A DNA stretch of 64,000 nucleotides from Sambucus nigra (GCA_949130495.1 OX422216.1:97967967-98031966); one strand, 5' to 3'. Shown: positions 23,104 through 35,374, counted from the stretch's first letter. Made by a program: numbers and translations. Notes: generated by a model not told the origin, from the letters alone.

Positions 23104-25560
23104 CACCCCCTAACTTACACATTGCTAGTCCCTAGCAATGAAATAGGATGCAACAAGAAGAACAAGTAAACCAAAACAGGAGATAGTACAAAAGTATGGT
23201 ATAAAAACAATAAAAATATAAGGCCACTTTCACGGGCGATTCGATTGCATTTAGCATATGCAATAAGCCGTTAAACCCGTAGGTCACCCTAGTGGACGAG
23301 TGTCGTCTCGTGAGGGTCTTCAGGGATGGTACCCACAAACATCACATGGTTTCCTGAAAATATGCCCAAACCAACATGCGACAAGCCCAACAATAGCGAA
23401 AAGGATTTCATACGCATTATTAGAAAATTGAATGAATTCAAACAAAATTCCAAATCATTAACATTATAGAATGCACCTCATAGAATTGAAACCTTAAAAT
23501 GTGGGAGGGGAGCGAGCACATGCAAAGTGTGATTTGGCGAAAAACTTATATAAACCGGATAAACATTAAAGCAAGCATATATTCAATCCTCACGGGCATT
23601 ACACTCATTAAGCGAATTCACTCGAAACAGGGAGGTAACACACGGGACATGCGGGCTAAAGAGTAAATGTAAGTGGAAACTAGGCCGCACACATGTCACG
23701 AAAGAAGAACGCTATATATAAACTGAAAAACTGTAATCTCAATGAAAGGATACCGCACACTAAAAGAGGCGAAATGCATTTTCACAGATTATCACAACTA
23801 TTATGACATTTAAATTACATCAACCAAAGATCACATAGGACTTTACTAAGGTTGTAATGTAGGTATGGTTAGGGTATGAAATGAAAGGAATGTATATACG
23901 GATTCAAAGTGTTCGGGATGAAAACTCGGGATAATGGGAAAATGCGGGCAATATTAAAATTGGAAAATAACTTCCTAAAAGGCATTAGATATATCATCGG
24001 GGAGAGTAATCAAAGCTTATTGAACTATATACAACATTTACAAACTTCTCTTTCTTTTTCTTTTCTTCTTTTTCTCATTTTGTCATTTGTTTTCTTTTTT
24101 TTTTGCTTTCTCTTTTTCTTCACTTTTTTCACTACTTTCTTTTCTTTACTTGTCAACCTCTCATATGCCTAAATTGCAACCGACATCATAACAACAACAT
24201 TCAATCCCAAGTAACATTCCAAACAAATGTATGGAAAGTGTATGTATGGTTTATAACTCCAATTTAGAGTTGGTTATGGGATTTGGGATATGAAATGAAA
24301 GGCTATATTTAGGCAAGCGGTTAACGAGGGTAAACATATAAAGGTGAGGTTAAGGCTAATACACTGTTCTAAAAAACCCGCCTAGGCTCCGCCTAGGCAC
24401 GCCTAGGCTTAAGGCTTGGTAGAAACGCCTCGCCTTACGCTTTTCACACCTTATTCTTGGTAAAACCCTTACGGCGCACTTTTTTCTAAAAACAACAATG
24501 CCTTAGTGAAACGATGTCGCCTTTTAAAGAATTTGTTTACAAACCGAACCTTTATCTTATCCAAAATAATGAGATAGTATTTTAATTTGCATATATTCAG
24601 ACATATTTTTATCATATGTGCAATTTTTGTATTTTAATAGCCTTGTTATGGTTAAAAAATATTAAAATATATTAAGAAGGCCTAAACGCCTTTTCACGCC
24701 TTTTTACGCCTAGGCCCGCCTAGGCTTTCAAGGCTTAAGGCTTGGCCTCCACACCTCAATCACGCCCCGCATTTTTTAGAACCTTGGGCTAATATGGGTG
24801 ATATAACAAAGAGGGGCTATGATCATTTCCAAAAGTTTACGCAATTCTCGAATCAAAACAATATATGAAAATCATGATCAAGTAACACATTTTAAGTATG
24901 AACTCAATTAATGAATGGTCAAATGAAAGAATAGTGAGATTACCAACGAATTCAACGTTTTCAATGAGAAAAGAATAGTGTATACACTCACAAACGACGA
25001 AAGGTACAAAGCTTAACTCGGTGTAAGTATATACAATGCAACAAAAGATTACTGAGTTATAAAAATCTTAAACCAAATCAATATAACCATAAAAGTGCAT
25101 GTTCTCATGGGATTAAAGTTTAATTCATGAAGTTATTCATAATATCAATAAGTGAGACTAAAGTCTAATAACTTCTAAAATCGAGAACATGCATCATTGG
25201 GTTGTCAATTGGATCGGGCAATTATTGAAATTTATCATCGGAAACAAAGGTAAAATGCCCAAAAAAGGAGAAAAAATAAAGAAAATCTTTTTGAAATTTT
25301 TGAATTTTTCTAAAAAAAGCATACTAAGTAACTAACATGTGAGCAAAAACATGGACTAAAATAAGAAATGGATAGAGTATCCCACACCCCCTAACTTAAA
25401 ACTTGACATTGTCCTCAATGTAAATTAAGAACCAAGTCAAATAGAGGAAAAGAGCGATATTACCCAAAATTGGAGCGATCCCCATAAGAAAAAGTCCAAA
25501 GAATCTACAAAATAAGTTAGTACCGAGCATAACAAAAATAAATAACAAAAAGTTAACTAA
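23104..25560 (-). other. 3' non-coding region of segment B
   Basis: Parallels 15587-17950. The first about 190 bases are almost identical to segment A, after which similarity drops clearly. It contains the T/C-rich tract near 24040-24150 and a hAT-type MITE at 24362-24786. No gene is seen. Confidence 0.7.
24362..24786. mobile_element. hAT-type MITE with 8-bp target duplication
   Basis: Flanked by GGCTAATA at 24354-24361 and 24787-24794. The ends are CACTGTTCTAAAAAACCCG and, inverted, CAAGGTTCTAAAAAATGCG: short terminal inverted repeats that start with CA, as hAT elements do. The 425-bp body is rich in CGCCTAGGC and AGGCTTAAGG palindromes near both ends and has no coding capacity. The homologous place in segment A (near 16830, GTCAAGGTCATATGGGTGAT) lacks it. 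Confidence 0.85.
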
Positions 25561-25708
25561 TTACACTAGACTAAACAAAAAAGTAAAGAAAAATAAAAAG
25601 AAAGAAAGAATAAAAAGCTAACTATATACAACCTACTATTTAGGCTTCACACTAACTATACACTAGAAGTCTAAATAGGTGAGGATCCACCGTGAAAACG
25701 ATTTGACT

Positions 25709-26770
25709 TTAGAGGATAACCGGTGTACCTTCACATACAAGCATGCCTTCCGAAAAATATGAATTCCGTTTGAACAACGGAAGGCATGTGTAAGGCGGAA
25801 GAAATGAACCATCGCCAATTAAAAGTTTTGGTGGGACGATGGGGGGTTTGGATTGAACGGGTGACAAAAACATGTGGGAACCGAGAAAAGCCGAATATCC
25901 TCCCAAGGATTTTGAAGTTGGAATGGGAGGCGGCGCACACAAAGGCAAAGATGCGATTGTGGAGGGCGACTCGAGCAAGTACTCCTCATCGGCGATAGGA
26001 TTTAAAACATTAAAGTTTGAAACCGAATCATCGGGTACTTGTTCCGGCGGGGTAATAGAGAATGAAAATGGGGATGAAAGAAATTCAAACTCATGAGATG
26101 AATCATCATCGCATGAAGATTGAGTTTCGAAGGAAATAATATCATTTTCAATGAAATGTTATTCTTTGGGAGCCAAACAAGAAATCATTTCATTGCAAAT
26201 AGATATTACATCATTTTCATCCTCACTTTTAATATCTATTACGCAATGGGAAAAGTCTAGAATGGCTTGTTCCAAAGTAGGTACAAGTACCTCATTTGGT
26301 TCAAAACATTACTCGACCTCGAAAGTCTCGGACGCAATATCGTCGTCGGACTCAAATAATAAATCCAACTCATGTTCCCACGAACGATTTTCTTCCCGAT
26401 AACGATTTTCAATTTTCTCATTCTCATACATACGCAAACCCTCACCGAAAGTCATAGGTCGAGGTGCGGATGCATGAAAATGGGAACTTTGAAAGTTGCC
26501 ATCGGACTTAAACGAAAACTCATTATTATAGGAATTTTGAAAAGTATTCGAATTCATTTCAAAATTCCTATTATAAGGAGGTAAAGGCCCAAAATCATTA
26601 TCATCATCATCAAAATTCCAATAACCTAAATTTTGACTTTCGTTATACTTGCCCAAAGTAATATTTGAATTTGCAAATTTTTGGGATTCTAAGTATTCAC
26701 CGAAAGTCATAGGTTTGCAAGAATTTTGAGAATTATAACAATGATTACCGAAAGAATTGGAATAAGACAT
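25709..26770 (-). pseudogene. Unrecognised acidic protein, copy B (TFGE repeat ORF)
   Basis: Homologue of 20373-21391. It starts ATG at 26770 (MSYSNSFGNHCYNSQN), about 190 bases after LTR3. It has the same order: TFGEYLESQKF, TLGKYNESQNL, RPMTFGEGLRMYENEKI, NRYREENRSWEHELDLLFES. In-frame stops follow EVE (near 26310) and again near 26165, but the frame is kept to the end at 25709, with TIASLPLCAPPPIPT near the C-terminus as in copy A. Some 150 residues align without gaps to copy A at the N-terminal end. Position just downstream of the promoter LTR suggests it was the first translated product of the element. Function unknown. Confidence 0.55.
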
Positions 26771-26942
26771 GTTGACCCCAAAAATGGCTCAAGTGGCGAA
26801 TTCCACAAAGTAGGTGCGCGCGGGAAGAATTCGAGCTTTCTAAGTGCTCAAATGTGTAAGTCCTACAAAATATTAGAAAATAATACAAATAGAAAGAAAA
26901 TACTATGAAATACTAAATCAAATAAAGTCTAAAACAAACTAG

Positions 26943-26960
26943 TCCCCGGCAACGGCGCCA
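26943..26960 (-). promoter_or_regulatory. Primer binding site of the Athila-like element (tRNA-Asp)
   Basis: Minus strand TGGCGCCGTTGCCGGGGA, two bases inside LTR3. It is complementary to the plant tRNA-Asp 3' end including CCA and fixes LTR3 as the 5' LTR. Confidence 0.9.
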
Positions 26961-26962
26961 TT

Positions 26963-28429
26963 TGATAGACAGGGTTTCGCCGCGGTGCGAGAGTCACCTA
27001 CGCGTCGGTCGTTTTATATTCGGCTCACCTGAACTATACAAAAACCTAAATTACGACTACACTCAGCTGGTGAGTACAGCGGTAAGTCGGGTATCGAATC
27101 CACAGGGAATGTTTGATAGATCGTAACGAATTATGAATTCAGGAATAAAAGTGTAAAAGGGTGATGTATAAATGTAAATGAAAGAAAAGAGAAGTTAAGT
27201 CTAAATAAAGTAAAGCGAGGATCGGGATATCATCCTACCATTCGGATCGAAACCACTACTAATCAAGATTCTGGCTCGAAAGCAATTTAATCGAGCATTA
27301 TCAATTAAACATAAACTTCACATAATAAGGAATTTAAGCCAAAGTTGCGAGAATAAACACATAATCGAAAATTGGTCGCACGCGGCTTAAACTCGGATTA
27401 TCGCTTTAAACACTAACGATGCATGACATAGAAAGTTAAACGCATAATAATCCTACTTTAATTCATACGGGTTCAATTAAACGCAATTTTGCACAAAACC
27501 TAATTTTCGGAGCTCGGGGCCCGGGGCCCGAAAATGGCAGAAATGAAATCCCGACCCTATTTATCTAAGGGTGCATAATGAATTAAACTAAATTATGTTA
27601 ATTAAACTAGGAAAGCAAGAATTAAAGAATGTAAAGTAGTTAGAAAGCATGGAAACTAAATTACAAAACAAGGAAAGATGAAGAACAAACTATATTAATG
27701 GAAATGGAAGTGAATAGTTCAATCTTACAAAACCACATGGGTTGTCAAATGAAGAAGAAGATAAAATGAACTCTCCAAACCAAACCCTAACTAAAACTAT
27801 CTATATCAGAATATGAGAGTGTGTATATATCTCTTATTACAACCAAAATTAGCTTATATAGTAAGTTGGAATAAAGGAAAAGAAGAAAGAAAAGAAGGGA
27901 AAATATCTGCTGGAAAAAATAGGGGATCGATCGATCGACCCCTGTGGTCGATTGATCGATAGTTAAAATCGTGGCCAAAATATGAAGGCTCGATCGATCG
28001 ACCCCTAGGCTCGATCAATCGATCAAGCAGGGCAGCCTGTAAAATCCCCTGTTTTGGCATGCTTTCCATCGCCGCTCAATTCGCCGTAACTTTGTCATAC
28101 GGACTCGGAATCACGCACCGTTCATGGCCACGCGAAGCTTGCGCGGAGGGATACAACTTACATGAAGATGTTGGGCCAGGTGCCCACTCTGTAAAATGAC
28201 TAAAACGCCCTTGAATGTGCGGTTACGTACGGAAATCGCACGGAATGCATCCGAATCCCATACTTGGTACCTAAATACCTACAAAAGCCCAATTATACCT
28301 CATATAGCATGTTAACAATATAAACCGAGGTTGTCTGGTTAACGGGCTTAAATATAGAGATTAAGGCACCTGAGGAGGCTAGAATGCATAGGTTCAACGG
28401 ATGAAATACGCAATATTTGCGTATTATCA
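26963..28429 (-). repeat. LTR3 (5' LTR of the composite)
   Basis: TGATAGACAGGG... to ...GCGTATTATCA. Nearly identical to LTR1 up to about position 15290 of that copy, then different. It has a duplicated GGGCCC (CGGGGCCCGGGGCCCG near 27518) that is single in LTR1. It contains a CGATCGATCGA cluster at 27923-28027. Confidence 0.9.
27923..28027. repeat. CGATCGATCGA cluster (LTR3)
   Basis: Same arrangement as in LTR1, with two blocks altered by single changes (CGATTGATCGA, CGATCAATCGA). Confidence 0.85.
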
Positions 28430-28434
28430 CGTAC
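28430..28434 (+). repeat. Target-site duplication CGTAC (right)
   Basis: Matches 14124-14128. Confidence 0.85.
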
Positions 28435-29777
28435 CACAAATGAAATTAATACCATCCTCAGGAGATTTATCTGGTCAGGTCCTAATATGAAACATTCTAG
28501 GTTCAAGGTTAAATGGATTGATGTTTTCCACCCTAAGATGGAAGGGGGACTTAGTATCAAAAGCTCGCATGACTGGAACAAATCCACCATGTTCAAGCAC
28601 CTTTGGAATTATAGCAGTAAGAAAGACAACATATGGGTTAAATGGTGCCACACTTAGAAGTTGAAAGGTAGAAGATTGTGGCACATTCATACACCAATGG
28701 ATGCCTCCTGGACTTAGTCTAAACTAATGAAGCTCAGAGGTAAAATTCGACTTCTCATCAAATCTCTCATTGGTAATGTCCATAGCACTTTCTTATGGCA
28801 TGATCATTGGCACCCTATGGTGAGAGAACCATTTATAATGCAGCTAGAAATCACAAAGCAAAAGTATGTGACTTTATTGCTAATGGTATCTGGGTTTGGC
28901 CCTCTACCATCACTTGTAAACTTAATGAGATAAAAAATTTTGCTCTCCCATCTATTAATAGCAGCTGTCAAGACACTACCGCTTGGCTGCCTACTTCTAA
29001 TGGAAAATTTGATGCAAACTCTGCATGGAACTCTACTAGACATCATCATCCTTCCCTTGATTAGAACCACCTGGTCTAGGATAGCAGCATCATCCTCAAG
29101 TTCTTTTTCATCCTATGGCTTGTTTATAGGGATGCTACGAACAACATGAACAAAACTCACAGCTAGTGCCTTTCTCATGACAACATTTGTGTTCTATGTG
29201 ATAATGCCACTGAGATTCGTGATCATCTCTTCTTCAACTGTCCTTTCTCTAAGACTATATGGGAAGAGATAAATTACAATAACAACTACAATTCTATCAC
29301 CACTAATTAGGAGGAAGTGATAAAGGATGCTGCTACTAATTTCAAAGGGAAAACCTTAATTGATAAGATTAGAAGATCTACTTTCACTGCAGCCATCTAT
29401 TGCCTATGGATTGAACGGAATAGTAGGATATTTAAGAACTCTTTATCCAATTATGCTGCCATCATAGAGAATATAAACTGCTTTATCAAATGCAAATCCT
29501 ATACATGGAAGAAGTCTAGAAGAAGCTATAACAATTGGCTTATTTGCAAGAATTGGGGCCTTGATGAGAGTTTTTTGTTGTTGTCCTAACTCAGTGTGGT
29601 TTGGTTTGTTTGGTTTTGTTTCTTGTTTCCTTCTTTGTAAGGTTTGGTGGTTTGTTTTTCCTTTCATGTTTGTTTAGGATCTTTTTCTCATGTGAATTTT
29701 GATCCGAGGAGGGTATGCCCTTCTTTCCTCTTGTATAGTTCCCTTTCTTTTATTATAATATTTTTACCAAAAAATAG
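28435..29777 (+). pseudogene. LINE ORF2 C-terminal part, continuation of 13131-14128
   Basis: Resumes the LINE reading with NEINTILRRFIWSGPN, then VKWIDVFHPKMEGGLSIKS and HLWNYSSKKDNIWVKWCHT. The zf-RVT region is spread over several frames (ANSAWNSTRHHHPSLD, NICVLCDNATEI..LFFNCPFSKT near 29180-29270). The final frame, 29317-29589, carries TLIDKIRRSTFTAAIYCLWI then ERNSRIFKNS and NWLICKNWGLDES, the C-terminal segment of plant L1 ORF2. The 3' tail (29590-29777) holds GGAGGGTATGCCCTTC and ends near ACCAAAAAAT. Stops and frameshifts are frequent. Confidence 0.85.
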
Positions 29778-31690
29778 TATCCTACTAATTAATTATTAAA
29801 ATTCTAGGTTATTACAATACAAAGGAGCTTATTTTCTTCCTTCCTTTTTGTTTACGGATTATATATCTTTCTTTATTTATTCTATTATGTTTTGAAAATG
29901 TATAATAATATAAGTATGCTTATCTCATTGAGAGGTGAATAGGTTACAACAACCGATTACCTCAATTTTGACCAATATTTTATTTTTCATAAAAACTTTA
30001 TTCAATTAGACAAATTGTTTCATATCTGAAATTATTTATCCAAGCATCAAGTTCCAGGTGGTTCATCCTCATGCAATTAACCAAACATCATAATATATTT
30101 TTTTGAACTCCAATTATAGTTCTAAGAATGATATGAACACAAAAAAAATTGTGTGATCTAAACCCTAAAGGCATCATATCAAACACTCACACAAATTAGT
30201 TCTAAATTTGAGTAATATGAATTATGAGTGTACGAACAAATTTGATCACAAGATAAGGAAAAAACCCACACTAGGGAAAAACCTCGGCATCTATGCTCTC
30301 TCTCACTTAACTTGACAAAGATGTAATTAAACGGTTTAATTGAAGAGACATATGCATAAAGTCCTTCACAAGATGTACTGAACACCAAAACTTTCCCCCC
30401 ATTAAGTGAAAATCAATTACAAAGTTCTATTTCAATGAGAAGAAATCCATTATCTTCCATGCATTGTATTCTAATATAGTAGCCTCTTCAATAGATAACC
30501 CAATCTCACAATCTGAAGTAAAATCAAATAACAACTTTTCATTACACTTCAATGAATTGAGTTTGAACAATAAATGTAATGTATGAAATTGAATTTCATA
30601 AAATTTCATTCAAAAGTACTCCATATATCAAAAGTATCAAAGGTTTTCCTTTAAATCAAGATGAGTTTTCGTCATAAAAGTTTGAAAAAGCTCTCAATAT
30701 TAATCTGAAACCTTAAGTGAAATGAGCATTTTGTGAAAATTGGCCAAAAAGAGTTTATATACATTTTTCATTAAAAATTGGGTTCGTGTGCATGGTTTAA
30801 ATACAACATCGTGCGCATGATGCAGATCTTAATAGTCATGATGAAGCCACGTGTCAAAATATCTCAACATATAAAAATTCAACAACCATTTGACAATTGA
30901 ATTTTGGCATATTGCGCACTCTTGTTCACAAACAACACAAATTATAGCTAAACCAAAAATCATTTCATCACGCATTAAACCAAATCATTTTTCGTTCAAA
31001 TATTCTTTTTTTTAAATATGCATGTGTGTGAATACATTTCATCCGATTCAATTAATGATGGACATAGTGAAGCCACATGTCAAAAAGATCTCAAAATGTA
31101 AAAAATTCAATAGTCATGCGCATGATTACATTTCGGCACCTTGTTCACGCTTGTGCATAAACAACACAAATTAGAACTTTTGAGCAACGGTTGTTATTAT
31201 AAACAAAAACTCATTTCCTCTCATATTAAACCAAAAACTTTTCCCTTAAATTTTCTTTAAAAAAATGTGCATGGGTGTGACTACATCTCATTCAATTCAA
31301 ATAATACTGAGAGGATATAATGTCTTCTTCTAAAATTATTGTTGATATTGATGCGATGTTCAATGAGAATCATAGGATTTAAGGACCTAAGAAACTATCT
31401 ATGTAAGAAATTGGATGATATATTATGCAAGACTCAATGGTTTGACATGGGATTTAGCTAATGTATAAAACTATACAAATGCTTACATTTTCAATCCCCC
31501 TGCCTTATTCCATGGAAAAAGGAAAAACCCAAAATACTTCAAGGTCGTATTCGATCATACACATCCCCTAAGCCTAATGTATGGTCAATTAATACAAAAG
31601 AAAACTACTATTCAAGATGAAAACGAAGCATCAGGTAGGGATTGAGATAAAATCTAAAGATCAAACGTACAAAACTCAAAGAATAATAAC
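29778..31690. other. Non-coding repeat, homologous to 60765-62070; contains a 226-bp tandem duplication
   Basis: No gene seen. 29930 onward (GAGAGGTGAATAGGTTA) and 30250-30290 (AAGGAAAAAACCCACACTAGGG then AAAAACCTCGG) parallel 60768 onward and 61050-61085. The pattern 'GAGGTGAATAGG ... GAGGAAAAACC...GG..AAAAACC' is reminiscent of plant LTR sequences, perhaps Copia-type, but no TG..CA ends were found. At 30842 and 31068 two units begin TGAAGCCAC(G/A)TGTCAAAA and run for 226 bases to about 31293. Confidence 0.5.
30842..31293. repeat. 226-bp tandem duplication
   Basis: Units start at 30842 and 31068. Shared blocks in order: AAGCCACRTGTCAAAA, TCTCAA, AAACAACACAAATTA, TCATTTC, ATTAAACCAAA, and TGCATG then GTGTGA. 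The units differ at many positions, so the duplication is old. Confidence 0.75.
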
Positions 31691-33188
31691 CAGGAGGGGA
31701 TTGATGTGCTCAAGACCATCCTTGACATCCAGCATGGGAACCCCCATTTTAAGTATCTTGGGGTGCCTCTCATCACCACGAGACTTAAAAAAGAGGATTA
31801 TTTATCCCTTGTTGATATAATTACCTTGAGAATCAAGTGCTAGACCAACAAGTTTCTTAGTTATGCAGGTAGGCTTCTCCTTGTCAAGTCTGTAATTTTC
31901 AGTATTCATGTTTATTAGTCTAGCATTTCTATCCTGCCTAAGAGCATCATTAAGAAGATGGAGCAAATTATGAGGAAATACTTGCGGATAGTGGATGAGA
32001 CTAATAGCAATGGGGATAAAGTTTCTTGGGAGAACCTTTCTATTTCTTATGAGGAAGGGGGGCTGAACATCAAAAGCCTTGAGACTTGGAACATTGAAGC
32101 TATGGCCAAACATCTGTGGAATATGTGTATCAAGAAGGATAGTCTGTGGATCAAATGGTGTAACACTTATAAGATTAAACGAAGGAGCATCCGGGCTTTG
32201 AAAATTACAATGATGCATCATGGAGTTATAGGAAAATTCTCAAGATGAGGGAGAAATTCAGACACCATATAAAGACCTACATTGGGAATGGAGCATAAAC
32301 CTTCATGTGGTTTGACTATTGGCTTCCTAATGGGCCCCTCCATCCCCTTTATGGGGATAGTATTATTAATAACTCATCTAGTAACCTAAAGGCTAAAGTT
32401 TCTAAATTTATCCACAACTGTGAGTGGGGGTGGCTTTCAACTGTTACTTGGGAGCTTAATGAGATTAAGAATGCCACGCAGCCACCCATTTGTGAGCATG
32501 AAGGTGATAAAGTTATTTGACTTGCTAACCAAAAGGGTCAGTTCACCATTTCCTCTGCTTGGAAGTTGTTAATTAACCCTCAACCTCCTATTTCCTGGAG
32601 CAATTTCATTTGGAATAGGGTTTGCATCCCTAAGTGTCCTTTCATTGCTTGGTTAGTGTGTAGGAAGGATGTTAATACCAAGGTTAAATTACACTACTAG
32701 GGCACTGCTGATGATGATCTGTATGGGGTGTGTGGGGTAAAGCAGGAGTCTTATAACCATCTTTCCTCCCAATGCAGTCTGAGTAAAGGTATTTGGGAGG
32801 AGGTTTTGCTTAGGAATCAGTGTTATAGAGAGGTGCAAAGTTGGGATAGTGAGCTGCATATGGCCATTTCTAACCACAACACCAAAAGCTTCATCAACAA
32901 GATTAGATCACTATCTTTTATTGCTACTGTCTATTGTATTTGGATGGAAAGGAATGAAAGATGTTTTAAGCTCATTTTCAATTCTTTAGACACCATTGCT
33001 GGGGATATAGAGAACATGGTTAGAGCTAAGGCTCTAACTTGGAAAAAAGATAGAATAAACTATGCAAATTGGATTGCTTGTATGTATTGGAATATTCCTG
33101 AACATAGGCTTATTTAGTTAGTGTCTTTTTTTATGTTTTCCTTGGGCTTTTAGCCTTGTCGTTTTGCTTGCCTTTGGGGTATGCCCCT
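31690..33188 (+). pseudogene. LINE ORF2 C-terminal half, split by the Tat element (continues at 52134)
   Basis: Starts near GNPHFKYLGVPLITTRLKKED (about 31738), the block after the catalytic site. It continues with LLLVKSVIFSIHVY, KKMEQIMRKYL and WENLSISYEEGGLNIKSLET, then a zf-RVT region (FTISSAWKLLINPQPPISW, IPKCPFIAWLVCRKD, CGVKQESYNHLSSQCSLSK) at about 32540-32800. The last frame, 32728-33117, ends SFINKIRSLSFIATVYCIWM then ERNERCF and ANWIACMYWN. The 3' tail GCCTTTGGGGTATGCCCCT is cut at 33188 by the Tat insertion. In-frame stops and one or two frameshifts are present; the upstream RT core is absent. Confidence 0.85.
33184..33188 (+). repeat. Target-site duplication CCCCT (left)
   Basis: CCCCT directly before the LTR; recurs at 52129-52133. 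Confidence 0.85.
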
Positions 33189-35287
33189 TGTGGCCATCCA
33201 CTATCCTGATCCCCGCAGGCGGGCGCGTGGAGGAAAGGATCCTTTGGGTCCCGCGCATCCCTCTCAGGAGCGCTTCGGTCGGCGTCGTTTATGGTGTGAA
33301 AAAATATAGAGAGATTCAGAGTCGCCAGTCTATTTTACTCAAAACAGACAAAAGAAAAAGGGGAAGCCACCCCGAAGAGTGTCATCCAAAGACATACTGG
33401 TGCATAAGAAACCAAGATGATTCGAGAAGGGTTCGGAGGCTTAGTTACGAAATGGGAAGGTGTTAGGTTCCCATCCCTTTCGGTCTCTCATGGATATTTG
33501 CTATTTTCCCTTATGTTTCTCCACGTGATATGTGTGCATGTGTATGTATATAGAATGGAGGTAGGAATCCTCGACTTGTATTATGGAAAAGATAAAGCGA
33601 GTCATCCGTAGGAAGATATTAGAGTAATATTAGAAAAATGAGATTTACGCGATTACCCCTACATTGATCGTTATAAGGGAACGATAACGCATATGGGGTA
33701 ATGCGTCACTAAGAACAAGTATATGCATAATATAAGAAAAATGAATTTAGAGAAGATAGAAAATGAGAGAAAAAGTGAGAAAAAGGGCTCGAGTCTCGGG
33801 TTTTACCCCGAGACGCCTACGTAGCCTATAAAGGCATCAAAGTCCACATAGTTCGCATACCAAACGAGGGGTGGGGTTTATCCCATAAATCCAAAATGGG
33901 GAATCTCTTATTTGTGAGTGTGTGTGTGTGTGTAGAAAAAAGTGTTTTAGTTTTGAGAAGAGTGTGGAAAAAGTGTGAGAATCCCTACTTAGAATTTATG
34001 AGCAAACCCTCTTTTTCTTGTTTTTGGGTTTTATTTATATGAAAATAAGAGATGTGAAATAATAGTAAATAAAAAGTATATTAGGATGTGTGAGATGAGA
34101 TAATAAAAGTGCTAAGTAAGAAAAATAAGTTATTGGGAATTCAAGAGAATTTAGGAGAGAGTTTGAGAATGTTGAACCTTCTTGAAGATCTTGAGCTTGA
34201 TCTTGAATGTTGGAGAGCATCCTTTGCACTTGGATGATGATGAGGGGTGGTTAATTCACCAAGTTTGATGAAAAGGATGATGAAAAGTGGAAGTAAAAAG
34301 AGGATTTGGGAGTTGAAATCACGCTGCCTTCGAGAGAGGTTTCTGGGATTCGTTGAGAGAGATTTTTATTAGATCTGGGCTCTCCTTGAAAATGAGGTGA
34401 AGGCCTCCTTTTATAGTCCCAGGTGGGTGCCGATCGTCCTAGATCCCTTCCTGCCTATCGGCAGGCAGGTACCGATAGGCGGGGTCTGGAACCTGCCATT
34501 TGGCAGTGCGCTTCAGGCTTTTTCGGAAAATCGGCCGCCGAGCGCAAACCGTTGGTCAGAATCGCACACGGGGCATACCGTTGGAAAGGTAATTCAGAGA
34601 CCTTCGAAAGTCCTTTGGATCGCTCCTGGGTTTGGGAGTTGACTTTGGGTCAAATATGGCTCAAAAGCGTTTGCCGGTCCATTAGATGGGGAATCGTGCG
34701 TACGCAAACGGATCGTTCGTTCGCATGGTAAGTACGAATCATGCACGGGGCATACCATTAGAAAGGTTAGGAGATGTAATTTGACATTCCAAAGAGTTTG
34801 ACCCGGTTTGGAGAGTTGACTTTGGTCAACCGGGCTCGGGAAGCGCTCGGTGGCCTCCCGGAGTCAAACGGATCGTTCGTCCGCATAGAAAGTCGAAATG
34901 GTGCACGGGGTGGACCGTTGGAAAGGGTATTTAGTGACCTTAAAAGATTCAATCAGCCTCGGTTAAGCTGAAGAGTTGAATTAGGTCAAACAGAGCTCGG
35001 GAGCACCCGGTGGCCTCTAGGTCAGGTTTCGGATGCAAACGGACCGTTCGTTCGCATGGTAAGTCGGAATTGTGCATGGGGTGGACCGTTGGAAAGGGTA
35101 TTCAGTGCCCTTAGAAGATTCATTTAGTCTCAGTCAAGACAAAGATATTGACTTTTGGGTCAAACTAAGTCGGGGAGTGCCCGATGGCTTTCAGGTCAGT
35201 GCTCGGGACATGACCTGGGTTTGTAGTGATGAGTGGAGGTACTAGGGGCCTAAGGTGAGTTAGGGGTAATAGAATGGGGTGTCTATA
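33189..35287 (-). repeat. 3' LTR of the Tat element
   Basis: Plus strand TGTGGCCATCC... to ...GGGGTGTCTATA. About 2.1 kb, colinear with 50020-52128. The terminal CA on one end is mutated (TATAGACACC on the minus strand). Contains a (TG)n run near 33918-33933. Confidence 0.92.
34407..34416 (-). promoter_or_regulatory. TATA box of the 3' LTR
   Basis: Minus strand CTATAAAAGG. Upstream of it on that strand lie TGCCGATAGGCA (34452-34463, plus TGCCTATCGGCA), a GCCTATCGGTAC (34469-34480) and TGCCAAATGGCA (34494-34505). Confidence 0.6.
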
Positions 35288-35374
35288 GAGCCCCTCGATG
35301 GGTGAGTTTGGAACAAATGATAGCCGTCGATTTAGACACCGCATGATGCTTCCGAGAGAGTATGACCAATTTAG
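35288..35374 (-). other. Purine-rich end before the 3' LTR
   Basis: The minus strand next to the LTR reads CATCGAGGGGCTC, a short purine-rich stretch in the place of the polypurine tract. It is weaker than usual and may be mutated. Confidence 0.45.

Larger units (their letters stand above)
14129..28429 (-). mobile_element. Athila-like composite LTR retrotransposon with three LTRs, no pol
   Basis: Starts TGATAGACAGGG and ends GCGTATTATCA on the plus strand, flanked by CGTAC duplications. Three LTRs lie in the same orientation (14129-15586, 21590-23103, 26963-28429), separating internal segments A (15587-21589) and B (23104-26962). Primer sites complementary to the tRNA-Asp 3' end sit to the left of LTR3 and LTR2, and purine tracts sit to the right of LTR1 and LTR2, so transcription runs on the minus strand. 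Athila elements of plants are known to use this primer. There is no protease, RT, RNase H or integrase, so it is non-autonomous. It carries a gag-like gene (segment A only) and an unrecognised acidic frame (both segments). Confidence 0.85.
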
